A DNA stretch of 64,000 nucleotides from Nitrosomonas sp. Is79A3 (GCF_000219585.1 NC_015731.1:2232001-2296000); one strand, 5' to 3'; shown: positions 1 to 11,865, numbered from the stretch's first letter. Program-made: numbers and translations. Notes: a model not told the origin generated them from the sequence alone.

Positions 1-185
1 ACGGTAAAACCAATCCGGTTAGCGGGAACCTGCAACAGGTACTCGAAAAACGCAATGCCCCAACTGATCAGCGCAGCAATTATCCATGGCTTGTGGTTTA
101 ATTCTTTTAAATGCGCATACCAGGCAAAGGTCATGAACACGTTACTCATAGTTAACAGGAGGACGGTTTGCCAAATCTCGCGCAT
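1..185 (-). CDS. DUF486 (DMT-like) membrane protein, partial
   Basis: Reading the minus strand from the ATG at 185 gives MREIWQTVLLLTMSNVFMTF and continues open to the window edge, so the C-terminus is missing. The stretch includes the SWGIAFFEYLLQVPANRIG block typical of the small DUF486 family, which are four-helix drug/metabolite-transporter-like proteins of about 115 residues with no established substrate. It starts 4 bases after the stop of the small membrane-protein gene at 190-429, so the two are probably cotranscribed. Family assignment is from memory of the conserved block; the function is unknown. Confidence 0.75.
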   Translation of the reverse strand, partial: MREIWQTVLLLTMSNVFMTFAWYAHLKELNHKPWIIAALISWGIAFFEYLLQVPANRIGFT

Positions 186-189
186 AGTA

Positions 190-429
190 CTAACCAAACC
201 CACCAATAAATTGCATTACTAAACCAATTGCTAACAAACCAAAACCTTTCAACTCAGTAAATGCCTGATTAGAAATTACATCTCTCAATCTTTCTGCGAG
301 ATCAGCTTCCCAAGAATCTGGAATATCTTTAATTTTATTTCTAGTTTTAAATGCAGATAATACAATGAGCAATGCACCAATGATTTCTAGAATTATCCCC
401 GTTTGATTGATGCACCAGAAGATATCCAT
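190..429 (-). CDS. small two-helix membrane protein
   Basis: This 79-residue ORF is preceded by an AAGGA ribosome-binding site. It has two hydrophobic segments, roughly residues 9-27 and 62-78 (the second ends in a Gly-rich QFIGGFG), separated by a charged stretch with KTRNKIKD and EADLAERLRD. That pattern fits a hairpin inner-membrane protein. The stop lies 4 bases before the start of the DUF486 gene, which suggests a two-gene operon. I recognise no family and assign no function. Confidence 0.6.
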   Translation of the reverse strand: MDIFWCINQTGIILEIIGALLIVLSAFKTRNKIKDIPDSWEADLAERLRDVISNQAFTELKGFGLLAIGLVMQFIGGFG

Positions 430-529
430 TATTTAATCCTTGAAATTAAAGTTTTCTTAGAAAACACTAAGTTCAGCTACCAGTGCCAAAGCTACTAAAC
501 TGAATCGGTTTTCAATGTTACAAAGCATC

Positions 530-1993
530 TTAGATTCCCAATCCCCCCCAAATCGTATCCACTCGTTTCTTAATCTCATCATCCATCACAATCGGCGTCC
601 CCCACTCCCGGTTCGTCTCGCCCGGAAATTTATTGGTTGCATCCAGCCCCATCTTGCCACCCAATCCTGAAATCGGACTGGCAAAATCCAGGTAATCGAT
701 CGGCGTGTTCTCAACAAGCAACGTATCCCGTACCGGATCAACCCGGGTGGTAATCGCCCAAATCACTTCTTTCCAGTCGCGTACGTTGATATCGTCGTCG
801 GTGACGATAATGAATTTGGTGTACATGAACTGACGCAGAAAGCTCCAGATACCGAACATCACGCGTTTGCTATGCCCGGCGTATTGTTTTTTCATGCTGA
901 CCACCGCCATGCGGTATGAACAGCCTTCCGGCGGCAGATAAAAATCGGTGATCTCCGGAAATTGCTTTTGCAGCAGCGGCACGAATACTTCATTCAACGC
1001 CACACCGAGAATCGCCGGTTCATCCGGTGGTTTACCGGTGTAAGTGGAATGATAAATCGGGTTGCGCCGCATGGTGATGCGGTCGATGGTGAATACCGGG
1101 AAAGTTTCCTGCTCATTATAGTAACCGGTATGGTCGCCATACGGGCCTTCCAGCGCGGTCTCATTGGGATGAATCGCGCCTTCCAGCACGATCTCTGCAC
1201 TGGCAGGAACTTGCAAGTCATTGCCGATACATTTGATCACTTCGGTTTTGGCGCCGCGCAACAAACCGGCAAATTGATATTCGCTCAACGTATCCGGCAC
1301 CGGCGTCACAGCACCCAAAATGGTCGCCGGATCAGCGCCTAAAGCAACCGCCAGCGGATACGGTTTGCCCGGATTAGCCAAACTAAACTCACGAAAATCC
1401 AATGCCCCGCCGCGGTGCGCCAGCCAACGCATGATGACTTTATTAGGACCGATGACTTGCTGGCGGTAAATGCCTAAATTCTGCCGGGTTTTGTTTGGAC
1501 CCCGGGTTACCGTCAACCCCCAAGTGATCAGCGGTGCAACATCACCGGGCCAGCAGGTTTGAATCGGAATCCGGCTCAGATCGACGTCATTGCCCTCCCA
1601 AACAATCTCCTGGCACGGCGCGCTGCTCAATTCCTTAGGTGCCATATTCAATACTTTTTTTAATACCGGCAGTTTATCCCAGGCGTCTTTCAGCCCTTTC
1701 GGCGGATCGGGTTCTTTCAGATAAGCCAGTAATTTACCGACTTCACGCAACGCCTCGACCGATTCCTGCCCCATGCCCAATGCCACCCGTTTTGGTGTCC
1801 CGAACAAATTACCCAGTACCGGCATGGAATGTCTTTTGGGATGTTCAAAGAGTAGCGCCGGGCCTTGCGCTTTCAGGACACGGTCACAGATTTCCGTCAT
1901 TTCCAATGCGGGATCAATTTCCGTTTGAATGCGCTTGAGTTCACCCATAGCTTCCAGTTGCGCGATGAAATCCCGCAGGTCTTTATATTGCAT
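530..1993 (-). CDS. ubiD: UbiD, 4-hydroxy-3-polyprenylbenzoate decarboxylase
   Basis: UbiD is a prenylated-FMN-dependent decarboxylase that removes the carboxyl group of 4-hydroxy-3-polyprenylbenzoate, the step after UbiA in ubiquinone synthesis. The 487-residue protein matches the usual length (about 490-500) and carries the family hallmark [11 protein letters not shown]. The open frame extends upstream to 2065, but the family start [20 protein letters not shown] begins at 1993; the extra 24 residues (poly-Gly, Cys-rich) are unlike any UbiD. It lies 11 bases downstream of ubiA in the order ubiC-ubiA-ubiD. The prFMN-making partner UbiX is not in this window. Confidence 0.95.
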   Translation of the reverse strand: MQYKDLRDFIAQLEAMGELKRIQTEIDPALEMTEICDRVLKAQGPALLFEHPKRHSMPVLGNLFGTPKRVALGMGQESVEALREVGKLLAYLKEPDPPKGLKDAWDKLPVLKKVLNMAPKELSSAPCQEIVWEGNDVDLSRIPIQTCWPGDVAPLITWGLTVTRGPNKTRQNLGIYRQQVIGPNKVIMRWLAHRGGALDFREFSLANPGKPYPLAVALGADPATILGAVTPVPDTLSEYQFAGLLRGAKTEVIKCIGNDLQVPASAEIVLEGAIHPNETALEGPYGDHTGYYNEQETFPVFTIDRITMRRNPIYHSTYTGKPPDEPAILGVALNEVFVPLLQKQFPEITDFYLPPEGCSYRMAVVSMKKQYAGHSKRVMFGIWSFLRQFMYTKFIIVTDDDINVRDWKEVIWAITTRVDPVRDTLLVENTPIDYLDFASPISGLGGKMGLDATNKFPGETNREWGTPIVMDDEIKKRVDTIWGGLGI

Positions 1994-2004
1994 TGATTGA
2001 ATCC

Positions 2005-2874
2005 TTAATGCGGAAAAATGAAGAAATCGAGCGCAATCCCGGCAAACACCACCACCCCCACCCAATTATTATGCAGGAATGCCTTAAAACACAGCGCCCG
2101 GTCGCGGTTACGGATCAGCGTATATTGATAGATGATAAGTCCCGTTGCCCCCATCAATCCGGCGTAATAAGCCAGATTCATCTGCTGCAACTGCCCGATA
2201 ATTAGCATGATCGCGATAAAACAGGCATGACACACCATCACGCCCAACACATCAAAACGCCCAAAAGTAATCGCGGAAGTTTGGATACCGATTTTCAAAT
2301 CGTCTGGCTTATCGACAATAGCATACGCCGTATCATACGCAATTACCCAGAACAGATTGGCCAGCATCAAAATCCAGATGATCGGCGGCAAATTATCAGT
2401 TTGCGCCGCGAAAGCCATCGGGATGCCAAAACTGAATGCAATCCCCAGATAGGCCTGCGGCATCGCGAAAAATCGCTTGGTGAATGGATACGTTCCGGCC
2501 AGGAATAATGCCGGTACCGAGAGCAGGATGGTCAATTGATTCAAAGGCAGAATCAGCAGAAATGCACAGATACTTAATCCGGCAGCCAGTAATAAAGCTT
2601 CTTTGGAACTGACTCGGCCTGCCGCCATCGGGCGATTCTTGGTGCGTTCGACATGCGGATCGATTTTACGGTCGGCATAATCATTGATGACACAACCCGC
2701 CGAGCGCATCAGTACCGTGCCCAGAACAAAAATGATTAAAATTTGCCAATCGGGCAATCCCTGCGCGGCAAACCACAAGCCCCACAGCATCGGCCACAAC
2801 AGCAGCAAAATGCCAATCGGTTTATCCAGCCGCATCAATTGCGCGTAAGTTTTAATTCGGTCTGCCATGTTCAT
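2005..2874 (-). CDS. ubiA: UbiA, 4-hydroxybenzoate polyprenyltransferase
   Basis: UbiA is an integral membrane prenyltransferase that attaches the polyprenyl tail to 4-hydroxybenzoate. The protein is almost wholly hydrophobic and has both Asp-rich prenyl-diphosphate/Mg motifs: NDYADRKID early and [18 protein letters not shown] in the second half. The open frame runs up to 2961, but the ATG at 2874 gives 289 residues (E. coli UbiA has 290) and overlaps the ubiC stop in an ATGA junction, which points to translational coupling. A second Met two codons downstream is possible. Confidence 0.95.
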   Translation of the reverse strand: MNMADRIKTYAQLMRLDKPIGILLLLWPMLWGLWFAAQGLPDWQILIIFVLGTVLMRSAGCVINDYADRKIDPHVERTKNRPMAAGRVSSKEALLLAAGLSICAFLLILPLNQLTILLSVPALFLAGTYPFTKRFFAMPQAYLGIAFSFGIPMAFAAQTDNLPPIIWILMLANLFWVIAYDTAYAIVDKPDDLKIGIQTSAITFGRFDVLGVMVCHACFIAIMLIIGQLQQMNLAYYAGLMGATGLIIYQYTLIRNRDRALCFKAFLHNNWVGVVVFAGIALDFFIFPH

Positions 2875-3413
2875 AAGGGTAAATCCAGAATCGCCGGCAA
2901 AAATACTTCGGTCACTAAAATCGATTGTCCGTGCAACGTAAACAATGAGCGCCGCGCCCACAGACTCGCCGGTTTCTCAGGCAAGCGAGCGCAAGCACGA
3001 TCATAGAGGAAATGACCGCGACTGACCTTTTTAAATTCCAGCGGCGTACGTTTAATTCTGGGATTGGTAAACAAAACCGTCCCCAGCGATTTATTCCCCA
3101 GCCCGCTCAAACCCCGCCAGGCACCGCGTAAATTCTTGTGTGCCACCACCGAATGCGCGAACACCACCGGCGTATCACCGCAATACAGATACACTTCCCG
3201 CACCATGGCTAATTCATTAGCCCGCAGTCCCATCACATCCAATTCATCCCCGTAAACCCTACTCAGCGACTGAAATACGCGTTTTACGCAAAATTGATCA
3301 CAGCGATCTTGGATGCGGCGCGTCAAAGACCCGCGATCCTGTAACCAGTTACGTTGGCGATACGAAACAGATGTTAGCGCAGAATACCAGGCCAGCGGAT
3401 GCGCCTCGTTCAT
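2871..3413 (-). CDS. ubiC: UbiC, chorismate lyase
   Basis: Chorismate lyase cleaves chorismate to 4-hydroxybenzoate and pyruvate, the entry step of ubiquinone synthesis in many Proteobacteria. At 180 residues it has the family length and order: N-terminal WL.D.GSLT-type motif (WLQDRGSLTRRIQ), the central REVYL.C...P.VFAHSV block, and LG..LFTNP. It is first in the ubiC-ubiA-ubiD unit and overlaps ubiA by 4 bases. An acidic residue near LEFKKV, expected for the active site, is present. Confidence 0.92.
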   Translation of the reverse strand: MNEAHPLAWYSALTSVSYRQRNWLQDRGSLTRRIQDRCDQFCVKRVFQSLSRVYGDELDVMGLRANELAMVREVYLYCGDTPVVFAHSVVAHKNLRGAWRGLSGLGNKSLGTVLFTNPRIKRTPLEFKKVSRGHFLYDRACARLPEKPASLWARRSLFTLHGQSILVTEVFLPAILDLPL

Positions 3414-3686
3414 CGCGGAAAAGCTAAAAAATGGGATTGTTGCATGCTTGGAATTCTTATACTGAGATCCGGCAAAGTCATACTGAGAATTGTTGGAATG
3501 GAATTATACAGCAGTCTCAAAGCAGGGATTGCAAAACCCAAACAATATGAATTAATACAAATAAGATAAATAAACTTTGCTTATACACTCCAATTGCTAT
3601 TTGTTGAAGCAGAAGCCTTTTGCTTCAAATCGTAGTACTCATTTTTTGAGTCAGTAAATACATCTTATCGCAGAAGGCGACCATGA

Positions 3687-4187
3687 TCAGTTCTGAGATA
3701 CAGTGCATTCGTCTGTGCTATGGCTTAACTTATTGTTAATGTTATATTTATTTGAATCTATAATTGCCTTAATCTGAGATTCATTTATAGTAACTGCACC
3801 CTGAATCCCAACAGGAGTACTAATCTGTAAAATTGCGGTATAAGAAGAACAAATAATTGCGACTACTGAAATTATCATTGCGATACGAGAGCTTATATTG
3901 GCTTTGTGAGAAGATGCTCTACTCTCTTGAAGCTCACGAAACTCTAGCAATCTGAAATAATATTCTGCCTTTAGCACCCAAACAGATTCTGTAGTGCCTG
4001 AATTCAAAACAAACGATTCAAAAAATAAATCTCTAAGTAGATACTTCTGTTTTACGTGAGCTTGATCGAACACAGGAGGTAGCACACCTGAGCTTACGGC
4101 CCATTCCGTAACTGCATCAAAATCTGTTCCTACTAAACCAACTTGCTCACCAAACTCTAATAGTTTTATAAATACCGGCTTGTTCAC
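3687..4187 (-). CDS. hypothetical single-helix membrane protein
   Basis: This is a 166-residue protein with a GTG start preceded by an AGGGA site about 6 bases upstream. Residues 1-95 are soluble and mixed in charge. A single hydrophobic segment (about residues 99-120, IAMIISVVAIICSSYTAILQ) follows, then a polar tail with INESQIKAIIDSNKYNIN. The layout suggests a cytoplasmic domain anchored near the C-terminus. No family recognised. A+T-rich flanks (3414-3686 and 4188-4410) hold no gene I can support. Confidence 0.55.
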   Translation of the reverse strand: MNKPVFIKLLEFGEQVGLVGTDFDAVTEWAVSSGVLPPVFDQAHVKQKYLLRDLFFESFVLNSGTTESVWVLKAEYYFRLLEFRELQESRASSHKANISSRIAMIISVVAIICSSYTAILQISTPVGIQGAVTINESQIKAIIDSNKYNINNKLSHSTDECTVSQN

Positions 4188-4410
4188 TATTGAATCCCTA
4201 TCTAATAATTAAGTCCGCGAAATAATGTAATATTTGCGTCGAAGTTAACACCATTACAGAAATAATCACAATATCTTATTATTGATCCGGCCATTAAAAA
4301 GATTTATTAGAATCTCCATATTCCGGCCTTCTTTGCTATGAAAAATCGAACTGTTTGATTGCCGACTCTATAGTGTTCGCTCAGTTACTCGTTGATCCTG
4401 TCATTTGCAA

Positions 4411-5343
4411 TCACATCAAAATATCATCCACAGGCCTGAGAGGCTTTGGCCGATCGGGGTCGTCGATCAATTCCAGTAAGTTAATTTCGATATTTCTCGA
4501 AATTGCATTCAGCGGCAGGTCATTGGGTTGTAAACCAAAGGGGTCTTCGATTTCATCGCCGATGGCATCCAGCTCAAAAAACGCATAGGAAATCAGCAGT
4601 ACAACAATCGGTGTCAGCACGCCGGTTGTTTCAACCAACCCAAATGGCAGAGACAGGCAGTAGGAAGCCACGATGCGGTGGATCAATACGGAATAACTGA
4701 ACGGTATCGGGGTATTTTTAATCCGTTCACAAGCACCGAGGATATTGGTCAGTTCATTCAGCTGAGCATCCATAAACGGAAAACTATGTTCACTCAGCCA
4801 GCGCCGATCCCGTGCGACGGCCAAATCACGTCCCAATAGCTGCAGAATCGCAAGCGGCCGGTGTTTGGATTCAACAACGCTGGCCCTATCTTCCAGGGAT
4901 AGAAATTTTTTAATTTCTTCTGCGGGATCTTCATTACGCAAGTGACAGCGCAATGCATGCGCATACGCAATCAAGCGTTTGACAAAAACTTCCCGGAAAT
5001 GCTGCACTTCCTCGGCATCATGGGAAGAATCAATCACAAAACAAGCCTGACGTGTCAGGCTCCGTGACGTATTGACCAATGCCCCCCAGAGTTTACGCCC
5101 TTCCCAGAATTTATCGTAAGAGGCGTTGTTGCGAAAACCGAGGAAAATACCTAATGCAACGCCAACTAAAGTAAACGGCGTGGTTGTGAGGGTATATTCT
5201 TGGATGTGGTAATACAGTTCGACGTAAGTAACCACAACCGCGACAACCGTCACCGTGAGAATCCGTGGCCACGTTTCCATAAAACTACTGCCTCTGAAAT
5301 GAAACAGCAGCCGTACCCATGAAACTTTATCTTTAACAATCAC
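4411..5343 (-). CDS. bestrophin-family (UPF0187) channel
   Basis: Bacterial bestrophins are homopentameric membrane channels (for example KpBest) that pass cations or anions. The 310-residue length and landmarks fit: the N-terminal amphipathic WVRLLFHFRGSS, a first helix followed by P-F-TLVGVALGIFLGFRNNASYDKFWEGRK (the family's most conserved block), WGALVNTSRSL, a second helix pair around LPFGLVETTGVLTPIVVLLISY, and the C-terminal EIEDPFGLQPNDLPL. The transported ion cannot be told from sequence. It stands alone between recG and the hypothetical gene at 3687. Confidence 0.85.
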   Translation of the reverse strand: MIVKDKVSWVRLLFHFRGSSFMETWPRILTVTVVAVVVTYVELYYHIQEYTLTTTPFTLVGVALGIFLGFRNNASYDKFWEGRKLWGALVNTSRSLTRQACFVIDSSHDAEEVQHFREVFVKRLIAYAHALRCHLRNEDPAEEIKKFLSLEDRASVVESKHRPLAILQLLGRDLAVARDRRWLSEHSFPFMDAQLNELTNILGACERIKNTPIPFSYSVLIHRIVASYCLSLPFGLVETTGVLTPIVVLLISYAFFELDAIGDEIEDPFGLQPNDLPLNAISRNIEINLLELIDDPDRPKPLRPVDDILM

Positions 5344-5415
5344 GTCAGAAACAATTCCTTATTGTTGATTCATCGTATTCGTGCCCAGATCATCAGCCCT
5401 TGATTATCTGACGAT

Positions 5416-7455
5416 CTATACCCGCAAATACTCAGTTTTATCCCCCAGCCAGCGTTCGATATGCCGTTGTGCCAGGCCCGGATAGTCATTGAGCATTTCA
5501 TTCGCCGTGGCCTGTGCCGTTGCGAGCAATTCGCCATCTTGTTCCAGATCGGCAAATCGCAACATAGGCACGCCACTCTGACGCGCCCCCAGAAATTCAC
5601 CGGGGCCGCGCAATTGCAAATCTTGACGGGCGATCTCAAAACCATCGGTATGTTCAAAAATGATTTTGAGTCGTTTACGAGCAATTTCCGATAAAGGCTG
5701 CTGAAATAACAGAATACAAATGCTGGCCTCCGATCCGCGCCCGACACGGCCGCGCAATTGATGTAATTGCGACAACCCCATGCGTTCGGCATTCTCAATC
5801 ACCATCAGCGACGCATTCGGCACATCCACGCCCACTTCGATTACTGTCGTGGCGACTAATAATTGAATTTCTCCTTGCTTAAACGATGCCATCACTGCGG
5901 TTTTTTCCTGAGTGGCTAAACGCCCATGCACCAAACCGACGCTTAAATCCGGAAATATTTGGCTCAAGCTTTCATAGGTCTCCATCGCCGTTTGCAGTTG
6001 TAAGGTTTCCGATTCTTCGATCAGCGGACACACCCAATACACTTGTTTGCCCTGCTGACAGGCCTGTTGGATGCGTGCGATGATTTCGTCGCGGCGGTTG
6101 TCTGCGATTAATTTGGTCACGATCGGCGCCCTGCCCGGGGGCAGCTCATCAATGATCGACACATCCAGATCGGCAAAATAACTCATCGACAGCGTACGTG
6201 GAATCGGCGTGGCGCTCATCATTAATTGGTGCGGCACCGTATTGGATAGCGAGCCCTTCATACGTAGCGCCAGGCGTTGGTGCACACCAAACCGGTGCTG
6301 CTCATCAATGATCGCCAATCCCAGTTGATGAAATACCACTTGATCCTGGAACAAGGCATGCGTACCCACCGCAAGCTGCGCAGTCCCCAGCGCGATATCA
6401 TCCAACGCCGCCTGCTTTTGTTTCTTCTTCTGGCTTCCGGATAACCAGACAACTTGTATTCCTAATGGATCGAACCAGGCTGATAATTTTTGGAAATGCT
6501 GCTCGGCAAGGATTTCGGTCGGCGCCATCAGTGCCGCCTGAAAGCCATTCTCAATGGCCTGTAAGGCAGCCAATGCAGCCACGATTGTTTTGCCGCTGCC
6601 GACATCGCCTTGTAATAAGCGCTGCATGGGGTGGGCGGCGGCCAGATCCCGGCTAATTTCAGCGGATACTTTGATTTGTGCAGCCGTCAGTTCGAAAGCA
6701 AGCTGTTTGAGAAGCAACTTTGCCAGCTTATTTTTTTGCACCAGCACCGGAGCGGAATGGCTGCGCCGCTGCCGGTAGTGTAAGCGCATGGATAATTGCT
6801 GCGCCAGTAACTCATCAAACTTAATACGCCGCCATGCTGGATGCGTGCGTGCTTGCAAGGCTTCTATCGATACATCGGGAGGCGGATTATGCAAGCACAT
6901 CACACTCTCCTTGAGACCTGCCAGCCGGTATTTTTGGATGATTTTCTCAGGCAGAGTCTCAGTCAAAGCCTGCGTCTTTTGTGCATCCTGCAAAACTTGC
7001 CCGATCAGCTTACCTAAAATACTCTGTGTCAGACCCGCAGTGGTGGGATAAATGGGTGTCATCGACTCGGCCAAAGACTCACTCTTACGAATAATGCGGC
7101 ATTTGGGATGAACCATTTCCGCACCGAAAAAACCGCTGCGAATCTCGCCCAATAATCGCACACGCTTTCCCACTGCGTAGGTTTTTATCTGACTGCCATA
7201 GAAATTCAGAAAACGCATGACCAAGATGCCGCTGCTGTCTTCAATCTGGCAAACCAATTGCCGTCTGGGGCGCATTACCACTTCGTTATGAATAATCACA
7301 CCCTCGACCTGAACCACTTGCCCTGGCAGCGCGTCACTGATTGGAAACAGATGCGTCTCATCTTCATAACGAATCGGCAGGTGCAGAATCAAGTCCAGTT
7401 CTTTGCGAATACCTAGACGGGATAATTTTTCCTGCACATTGGCACTAACAATCAT
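5416..7455 (-). CDS. recG: RecG, ATP-dependent DNA helicase
   Basis: RecG reverses stalled replication forks and branch-migrates Holliday junctions. The 679-residue protein (E. coli 693) has an N-terminal wedge/OB domain (about residues 1-240), Walker A GDVGSGKT at 283-290, the DEQH box at 384-387 inside DEQHRFG, the SATPIPRT motif, and the C-terminal helicase block with QLRGRVGRG. The last residues show the FLGARQSG.P..R region expected in RecG. It is followed upstream by ridA, 42 bases away on the same strand. Confidence 0.96.
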   Translation of the reverse strand: MIVSANVQEKLSRLGIRKELDLILHLPIRYEDETHLFPISDALPGQVVQVEGVIIHNEVVMRPRRQLVCQIEDSSGILVMRFLNFYGSQIKTYAVGKRVRLLGEIRSGFFGAEMVHPKCRIIRKSESLAESMTPIYPTTAGLTQSILGKLIGQVLQDAQKTQALTETLPEKIIQKYRLAGLKESVMCLHNPPPDVSIEALQARTHPAWRRIKFDELLAQQLSMRLHYRQRRSHSAPVLVQKNKLAKLLLKQLAFELTAAQIKVSAEISRDLAAAHPMQRLLQGDVGSGKTIVAALAALQAIENGFQAALMAPTEILAEQHFQKLSAWFDPLGIQVVWLSGSQKKKQKQAALDDIALGTAQLAVGTHALFQDQVVFHQLGLAIIDEQHRFGVHQRLALRMKGSLSNTVPHQLMMSATPIPRTLSMSYFADLDVSIIDELPPGRAPIVTKLIADNRRDEIIARIQQACQQGKQVYWVCPLIEESETLQLQTAMETYESLSQIFPDLSVGLVHGRLATQEKTAVMASFKQGEIQLLVATTVIEVGVDVPNASLMVIENAERMGLSQLHQLRGRVGRGSEASICILLFQQPLSEIARKRLKIIFEHTDGFEIARQDLQLRGPGEFLGARQSGVPMLRFADLEQDGELLATAQATANEMLNDYPGLAQRHIERWLGDKTEYLRV

Positions 7456-7497
7456 TACGATATCGGGTCATGCGGTATCCGCAGATTGGTTCAAGAT

Positions 7498-7887
7498 CTA
7501 ACCCTGCAAAACCATCACCGCATCCATTTCCACCAAAGCACCGCGTGGCAGCGCTTTAACACCGACCGCGGCGCGTGCGGGATAAGGCTGAGTAAAATAA
7601 CCAGCCATAATTTCATTCACCAGTGCAAAATTATCCAGGTCCGTCAGGTATATATTTAATTTTACAATGTCATTCAAGCTACCGCCACTGGCCGTTGCCA
7701 CAGCTTTCAGGTTTAAAAATACCTGCTGAATTTGTGCATCAATCCCATTGACCATTTGCATGCTTACCGCATCCAACCCAATCTGACCGGATAAATAAAC
7801 CGTATCGCCGCCACTGACCCGAACTGCCTGTGAATAGGTACCGATTGCCTGCGGAGCATCTGCGGTTTGGATGATTTGCTTACTCAT
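7498..7887 (-). CDS. ridA: RidA-family reactive enamine/imine deaminase
   Basis: RidA proteins hydrolyse reactive 2-aminoacrylate-type enamines and imines released by PLP enzymes, protecting them from damage. The 129-residue length, the N-terminal [13 protein letters not shown], the [10 protein letters not shown] segment and the substrate-carboxylate Arg in [13 protein letters not shown] are hallmarks of the RidA subfamily. The C-terminal catalytic-site E in VEMDAV is present. A CAGGAG site precedes the ATG. It sits just upstream of recG on the same strand and is divergent from murA. Confidence 0.92.
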   Translation of the reverse strand: MSKQIIQTADAPQAIGTYSQAVRVSGGDTVYLSGQIGLDAVSMQMVNGIDAQIQQVFLNLKAVATASGGSLNDIVKLNIYLTDLDNFALVNEIMAGYFTQPYPARAAVGVKALPRGALVEMDAVMVLQG

Positions 7888-8065
7888 TTTTTCTCCTGAT
7901 GAATTTATTGAATACTTTTTTTGTTATAGTAGGTGCTTCTGAACAAAACCTTCAACGCTTTATTACGCTATGATGCAGTGAACTTGAGCGCATTTCAACC
8001 GGTTAATTCCTGTTTGTCTGCTTTGCATCCACTCGGACAAGCATTTTAATAAAACTTTTAATTGA

Positions 8066-9331
<1,266 letters not shown>

Positions 9332-9337
9332 AAAATC

Positions 9338-9370
9338 AAAAAGGCCTTTGTAGCTAACAAAGACCTTTTA
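9338..9370. terminator. bidirectional hairpin terminator after murA
   Basis: AAAAGGCCTTTG at 9339-9350 pairs with CAAAGACCTTTT at 9358-9369 with one G-T wobble; the loop is 7 bases. A/T runs on both sides give a U-tract in either direction, which suits the convergent murA and 9420-10034 genes. Confidence 0.75.
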
Positions 9371-9419
9371 ATGCGTTGACAGCGTTAAATCATCAATCGC
9401 GCCGATTGATCAAATTCCA

Positions 9420-10034
9420 TTAAAATTTCGGTTGCTTGTAGCTGACAACAACGGTAGCAATTTTCTTATTTAATCCCATTACCGGAACAACCAGAATTTT
9501 TTTGCCGTCGACATCGGATTTAACAGTTACCTTCTGGAGATTGAGAATTTCCTTCGGAAATAATTCCACGCCTTTTGTTTCTTCCAGTCTTTTATCTGTT
9601 GAAACCAGCAACTGGCCATCTTCACCAATCAACACAACTCTTTCGGTATCTTTCATTTTGACGATTTCACTCAAATATTGATCAATTTGATCAATATTGT
9701 GACGAATCAACTCGCCACGCACCGCCCAGGACAGAACCTGGCCAAAGCGCTCTTCTTCCTTAGTATATTGCTGATCAGCGTATTCGCGGGCTTGCTGTGT
9801 AATCAATACGCGTTCGCCCTCAAGTTTCTTGGCCATATCAGATTCCACTTTACTCACAGCAATGGTTTTCCAAACAAAAATTACCACTATGACGCCAACG
9901 AGCATCACAGCATACTTAGCCGGAAACTGCATGGTAGGAATTTTAGCCAAGATCTCGAATTTGGCGCTTAACATTGAAAAAAAAGTATTAACTGCGGATT
10001 GTTCATTCTGGTTTTGGTTGTTTCGATCCGTCAT
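9420..10034 (-). CDS. single-pass membrane protein with extracytoplasmic sensor-like domain
   Basis: This 204-residue protein has a polar N-terminus, one transmembrane helix at about residues 42-61 (YAVMLVGVIVVIFVWKTIAV), then a helical charged segment (EYADQQYTKEEERFGQVL), and a C-terminal part (about 115-204) with alternating strands such as ERVVLIGEDGQLLVSTD and GKKILVVPVMGLNKKIATVVV. That layout resembles a periplasmic Cache/PAS-like ligand domain without a signalling output, but I cannot name a family. A clear AAGGAG site precedes the start. It converges with murA. Confidence 0.7.
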   Translation of the reverse strand: MTDRNNQNQNEQSAVNTFFSMLSAKFEILAKIPTMQFPAKYAVMLVGVIVVIFVWKTIAVSKVESDMAKKLEGERVLITQQAREYADQQYTKEEERFGQVLSWAVRGELIRHNIDQIDQYLSEIVKMKDTERVVLIGEDGQLLVSTDKRLEETKGVELFPKEILNLQKVTVKSDVDGKKILVVPVMGLNKKIATVVVSYKQPKF

Positions 10035-10120
10035 GGATAACTCCTTGTGTATTTATGGATAGTAGGGGAAAGTTCAAATTATCCACTAATCCTTGAGGAA
10101 GGAAAAGTGGCGTACATCAA

Positions 10121-10238
10121 TTAAGGAATCTCTGAATAACTCACCTTTGTCATTCCGAACGTAGTGAGGAATCTTTGGCAATCAACAGTATAGGTTTCTC
10201 GCTATGCTCGAAATGACAGTTATTCAGAGGTTCCTTAA
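10121..10238. repeat. MITE-like palindromic repeat, copy A (full length)
   Basis: The termini TTAAGGAATCTCTGAATAAC (10121-10140) and GTTATTCAGAGGTTCCTTAA (10219-10238) are inverted repeats with 19 of 20 matching positions. Inside are two modules seen in the other copies: CATTCCGAACGTAGTGAGGA and TTTCTCGCTATGCTCGAAAT. It has no ORF. Related copies are at 44578, about 57790 and 58681. It fills much of the 388-base gap before argH. Confidence 0.85.
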
Positions 10239-10370
10239 ATTTACTGGCGGCCGCTGCTATCATGATTGTTGATCATTGTTCTTATGATTTAATAATTACA
10301 AACTTGGCAGATAACAGTCGCAATGCAAAAATATTGCAGTACCGCAAAATGAACGGCTGTGTGCATTTAT

Positions 10371-10410
10371 GTTTTATAATCGATGCTTCTCACGGCAGGA
10401 AATAAGGGAT
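10371..10410 (+). promoter_or_regulatory. likely argH promoter -10 and ribosome-binding region
   Basis: A perfect TATAAT lies at 10375-10380, 43 bases before the argH ATG, and a purine-rich AATAAGGGAT follows at 10401-10410. No good -35 match is visible. The -10 falls inside the longer open frame that begins at 10369, which supports the start at 10423. Confidence 0.5.
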
Positions 10411-10422
10411 TATAGCAACACA

Positions 10423-11829
10423 ATGGATAATAACTCAGCATTAGAACAAGAAAATAATAAAAAAACCTGGTCTGGACGGTTCAATGAACCGGTCTCAGCG
10501 CTTGTGGCGCGCTATACCGCTTCTGTTGGATTTGATCAGCGGCTTGCTGAATATGACATTCAGGGATCGCTGGCTCATGCACAGATGCTTGCAGAGCAAG
10601 GAATTATCAGCAAAGAAGATTTGGGAGATATCCAACAAGGTTTAAATCAAATTCGTGATGAAATCCGTAATCAGCAATTTACCTGGTTGCTGGAACTGGA
10701 GGATGTGCATTTAAATATTGAGAAACGTTTGACAGCTCTTGTCGGAGATGCAGGCAAACGATTACATACCGGCCGGTCGCGTAACGACCAAGTCGCTACC
10801 GATATTCGATTATTTTTGCGCACCGCGATCGATGAAATTATTGAGCTGATCCAAGCCATGCAGCACGCTTTGTTAAATCTGGCGGAGCAGCATATCCATA
10901 CCGTTATGCCAGGTTTTACACATCTCCAAGTTGCTCAGCCTGTTTCCTTCGGTCATCATCTGATGGCTTATTTCGAAATGTTGAAACGCGACATCGGACG
11001 ATTAACCGACTGCAGAAAACGCGTGAATCAATTACCGCTGGGAGCAGCAGCTCTGGCTGGCACCAGTTATCCGATCAATCGGGAACGAGTTGCAGAAATA
11101 CTGGGTTTTGATGGGATTTGCGAAAACTCATTGGATGCTGTTTCAGACCGGGATTTCGCCATCGAATTTACTGGCTGTGCAGCCCTGATCATGACCCATT
11201 TATCCCGCATGTCGGAAGAGTTTATTCTATGGATGAATCCGTCATTCGGTTTTATCCAATTGGCCGACCGGTTTTGCACCGGTTCTTCGATCATGCCGCA
11301 AAAAAAGAATCCGGATGTGCCTGAACTGGTACGTGGCAAAACCGGCCGTATCAATGGCCATCTGGTTGCCCTGCTGACATTGATGAAAGCCCAGCCGCTC
11401 GCCTATAATAAGGACAATCAGGAAGACAAAGAACCGCTTTTTGATACCGTCGATACATTGACCGATACTCTACGGATCTATGCCGATATGCTCACCGGTG
11501 TCCGCGTTAATCAAGATGCCATGCGCCGTTCGGCTCTGCGTGGCTACGCTACGGCCACTGACCTAGCCGATTATTTAACTAAAAAAGGCATTCCTTTCCG
11601 CGATGCACACGAGATTGTGGCAAAAGCGGTACAATTCGCAGAACAAAAAGGTTGCGATCTCAGCGATCTTGATCTGAATGCGTTACAGAAATTCTCGCAG
11701 CAAATCGAGTCCGATATTTTTGCTGTTTTGACGCTGGAAGGTTCTATGCAAAGCCGCAAACACTCTGGCGGAACAGCGCCCGAGCAAGTACAGAGAGCAA
11801 TTAACCAGGCCAGACAGTGGTTATCCTGA
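10423..11829 (+). CDS. argH: ArgH, argininosuccinate lyase
   Basis: ArgH splits argininosuccinate into arginine and fumarate, the last step of arginine synthesis. The 468-residue protein (E. coli 457) belongs to the fumarase/aspartase superfamily: TGRSRNDQ at about 116-123, GTSYPINR, and the flexible catalytic loop [11 protein letters not shown] at about 287-297 with its nucleophilic Ser. The open frame begins at 10369, but the ATG at 10423 is chosen because a TATAAT box lies between the two and because ArgH alignments begin near TWSGRF. No other arg gene is adjacent. Confidence 0.95.
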   Translation: MDNNSALEQENNKKTWSGRFNEPVSALVARYTASVGFDQRLAEYDIQGSLAHAQMLAEQGIISKEDLGDIQQGLNQIRDEIRNQQFTWLLELEDVHLNIEKRLTALVGDAGKRLHTGRSRNDQVATDIRLFLRTAIDEIIELIQAMQHALLNLAEQHIHTVMPGFTHLQVAQPVSFGHHLMAYFEMLKRDIGRLTDCRKRVNQLPLGAAALAGTSYPINRERVAEILGFDGICENSLDAVSDRDFAIEFTGCAALIMTHLSRMSEEFILWMNPSFGFIQLADRFCTGSSIMPQKKNPDVPELVRGKTGRINGHLVALLTLMKAQPLAYNKDNQEDKEPLFDTVDTLTDTLRIYADMLTGVRVNQDAMRRSALRGYATATDLADYLTKKGIPFRDAHEIVAKAVQFAEQKGCDLSDLDLNALQKFSQQIESDIFAVLTLEGSMQSRKHSGGTAPEQVQRAINQARQWLS

Positions 11830-11865
11830 TTATGCGCTCAGGCTGCTTTTGACGGAACACACAAC